Below, piece after piece: positions 14,022 to 14,829 of a stretch of 14,829 nucleotides of DNA. Source of the DNA: JBAXQQ01 sp037131695 (GTDB lineage Bacteria > Armatimonadota > Hebobacteria > CAIYQO01). Location: contig CAZWZF010000085.1 in NCBI GenBank assembly GCA_964638715.1, positions 1 to 14,829 of the forward strand, in the 5' to 3' direction. Made by a program: the position numbers and the translations under genes. Position 1 is the stretch's first letter; every line of letters starts with the position of its first letter. The notes below the pieces were generated by a model. That model saw only the letters and a list, made by a program, of their open reading frames with translations. It did not search any database and had not been told where the DNA came from.

Positions 14022-14119
14022 TAGGTTGCTCTTTAGTTGGGAGAAACAGGTGACATGTTGAATGACATACTTTTGATTATTCTTACACTCCCCTCCTTTG
14101 GAGGTGTCGGGGGTGGTCG
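14022..14119. repeat. right part of the C-rich hairpin repeat interrupted by the IS
   Basis: The TAG duplication (14022-14024) is followed by a non-coding stretch that ends in CCTCC-TTT-GGAGG (14092-14104) and a GTCGGGGGTGGTC run. The latter is the approximate inverted counterpart of GACCCCTC at 12757. Joining 12757-12790 to 14025-14119 gives a unit of about 129 bases with loosely inverted ends. No ORF of note lies in it. Confidence 0.4.
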
Positions 14120-14160
14120 TGAATTGGTTATAAAACTCATGTTATATAAAATATCATTTA

Positions 14161-14361
14161 TTAAAAAACATAGTTCATCATCCCCGTGTCTTTAATAAGA
14201 CCATTCGCTTTTTCTGCTTCATCATCTGTTAAGGAAAGAAGTGCTTTACCGAAAATACCGCCTTTTAAATCCAGCATGAAAATACTGTGGTTATGCTGAT
14301 TGATAAGCCCGGTGGCGAAATCGCTTCCAGCCATATCGCTGAGCATTGTCAAAGTTGTCAT
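14161..14361 (-). pseudogene. truncated sugar phosphate isomerase/AP-endonuclease-like remnant
   Basis: 66 codons starting at a well-placed ATG with AAAGG seven bases upstream. The C-terminal half, FMLDLKGGIFGKALLSLTDDE then AEKANGLIKDTGM, matches the N-terminal portion of TIM-barrel sugar phosphate isomerase/epimerase proteins, in which a strand carrying D-L-K and the I-F-G-K loop precede a helix and a second strand. Those proteins have about 260-300 residues. Here the frame ends at NYVF-TAA as the second strand begins, and no continuation is visible in any frame before the repeat at 14119. The rest was probably lost by deletion or insertion linked to the mobile region. It may still be translated, since it lies 20 bases after the cupin gene and keeps its ribosome binding site. 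It could instead be a genuine small protein, though less likely. Confidence 0.55.
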
Positions 14362-14381
14362 ATTTTACCTTTTCCTGGAGA

Positions 14382-14756
14382 TTATTCTCCCTGGGTAAGT
14401 CGAACCGGGCTGGAAAAACTGATGAGCAAAATTGCTCTTTCATCGCCGATGTTGCGCGCATTGTGCATAGTATTTGCCGGAACGCTGATTGTATCGCCAG
14501 GGTGCATTATTTCATCGCCGGTATTGCCGGTGTGGGAAATTGTTCCCTGCATTACATGCAGCACTTCTTCGCAGTTGGGGTGCAGGTGGCGAGGGTTTGC
14601 GCAACCAGATTTAATCTCACAAATGCCCACCGTCATAAACGAGGAATTACCAAGTTCTGCAGAGGCGTACCAGGTGAGTCGTCCCCATTCCTGCTCCAGC
14701 ACTGTTGCATTTTTGCCTGCCATCATAGTAATTTTTGATATGATTTGTTGTGACAT
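14382..14756 (-). CDS. small single-domain cupin protein
   Basis: 124-residue cupin_2 barrel. Motif 1 reads PRHLHPNCEEVLHVMQG (His57, His59, Glu64, Gly71), fitting G(X)5HXH(X)4E(X)6G. Motif 2 reads PGDTISVPANTMHNARN (Gly87, Pro93, His98), so all four metal ligands (His, His, Glu, His) are present. It is likely a metal-binding sugar or small-molecule isomerase, or a ligand-sensing protein; the substrate is unknown. The frame is open to 14789, but I set the start at 14756 (MSQQII), because AAAAGG lies about eight bases upstream and the family begins there. The truncated isomerase-like gene follows after 20 bases on the same strand, a common pairing for carbohydrate catabolism. No promoter or earlier gene is recognisable between 14757 and the window end. 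Confidence 0.85.
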   Translation of the reverse strand: MSQQIISKITMMAGKNATVLEQEWGRLTWYASAELGNSSFMTVGICEIKSGCANPRHLHPNCEEVLHVMQGTISHTGNTGDEIMHPGDTISVPANTMHNARNIGDERAILLISFSSPVRLTQGE

Positions 14757-14829
14757 GTTTTTTGACCTTTTAAATGCCGGGTACAGCACGGATAAAGGTT
14801 AGCTTTTGTGACCTTCTATGAAACTGAAG

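Noticed and set aside
13954..14022. Upstream extension of orfA to an ATG at 14022
   Set aside because: It would start at the IS boundary, lacks a ribosome binding site, and the family start is at 13953.
14287..14802. Plus-strand open frame of 171 codons over the cupin gene
   Set aside because: The minus-strand cupin has all metal ligands and a ribosome binding site; the plus-strand frame resembles nothing.

Overview
The window looks like chromosomal DNA from an AT-rich Gram-negative bacterium. A Kdo transferase (waaA/kdtA) implies a lipopolysaccharide outer membrane, and several genes encode exported proteins. The mix of a MtaA/UroD-like protein beside a very large secreted LamG protein, a WYL regulator, a CE7-like esterase and a remnant of a TIM-barrel sugar isomerase is typical of the Planctomycetes-Verrucomicrobia-Lentisphaerae group, most likely Lentisphaerota. 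That placement is inference from gene content, not from a marker-gene search.

Left part (1-6594). A SAM methyltransferase on the minus strand is divergent from waaA. A strong intrinsic terminator (2210-2245) follows waaA. Then come a UroD/MtaA-family gene with a good ribosome binding site and, 38 bases later on the same strand, a 1070-residue exported protein built of concanavalin/LamG-type beta sandwiches.

Middle part (6583-10134). All genes here are on the minus strand. A HAD phosphatase, an alpha/beta hydrolase and a WYL-family regulator are packed with gaps of 2 and 13 bases. They are followed by two small unrecognised genes (125 and 112 residues), which have their own promoter-like region carrying a perfect 10-bp inverted repeat. 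One half of that repeat covers the ribosome binding site. The second small protein has a segment that resembles a beta-grasp (ubiquitin-like) fold. This WYL-plus-two-gene unit is the best candidate for something undescribed.

Right-middle part (10135-12758). A 139-base intergenic region carries two arrays of 7-base tandem repeats. It is followed by a tight plus-strand operon: a YedJ-type HD phosphohydrolase, a two-helix membrane protein, a type III pantothenate kinase homologue and a short exported secretin-like protein. Neighbouring genes overlap or nearly touch. The pantothenate kinase homologue has Leu where the family has Asp in the D-x-G-T motif.

Right part (12757-14829). An apparently intact IS3-family insertion sequence (12791-14021) has 25-bp terminal inverted repeats, a 3-bp TAG target duplication, orfA and orfB, and a plausible -1 frameshift site. 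It sits inside a C-rich, hairpin-forming repeat. Next to that repeat is a truncated N-terminal remnant of a sugar phosphate isomerase/AP-endonuclease-like gene, preceded on the same strand by a complete cupin gene.

No tRNA, rRNA or CRISPR array was seen. Apart from the secretin-like gene's own beta-rich domain and the mobile region, no stretch longer than 300 bases lacks a gene.
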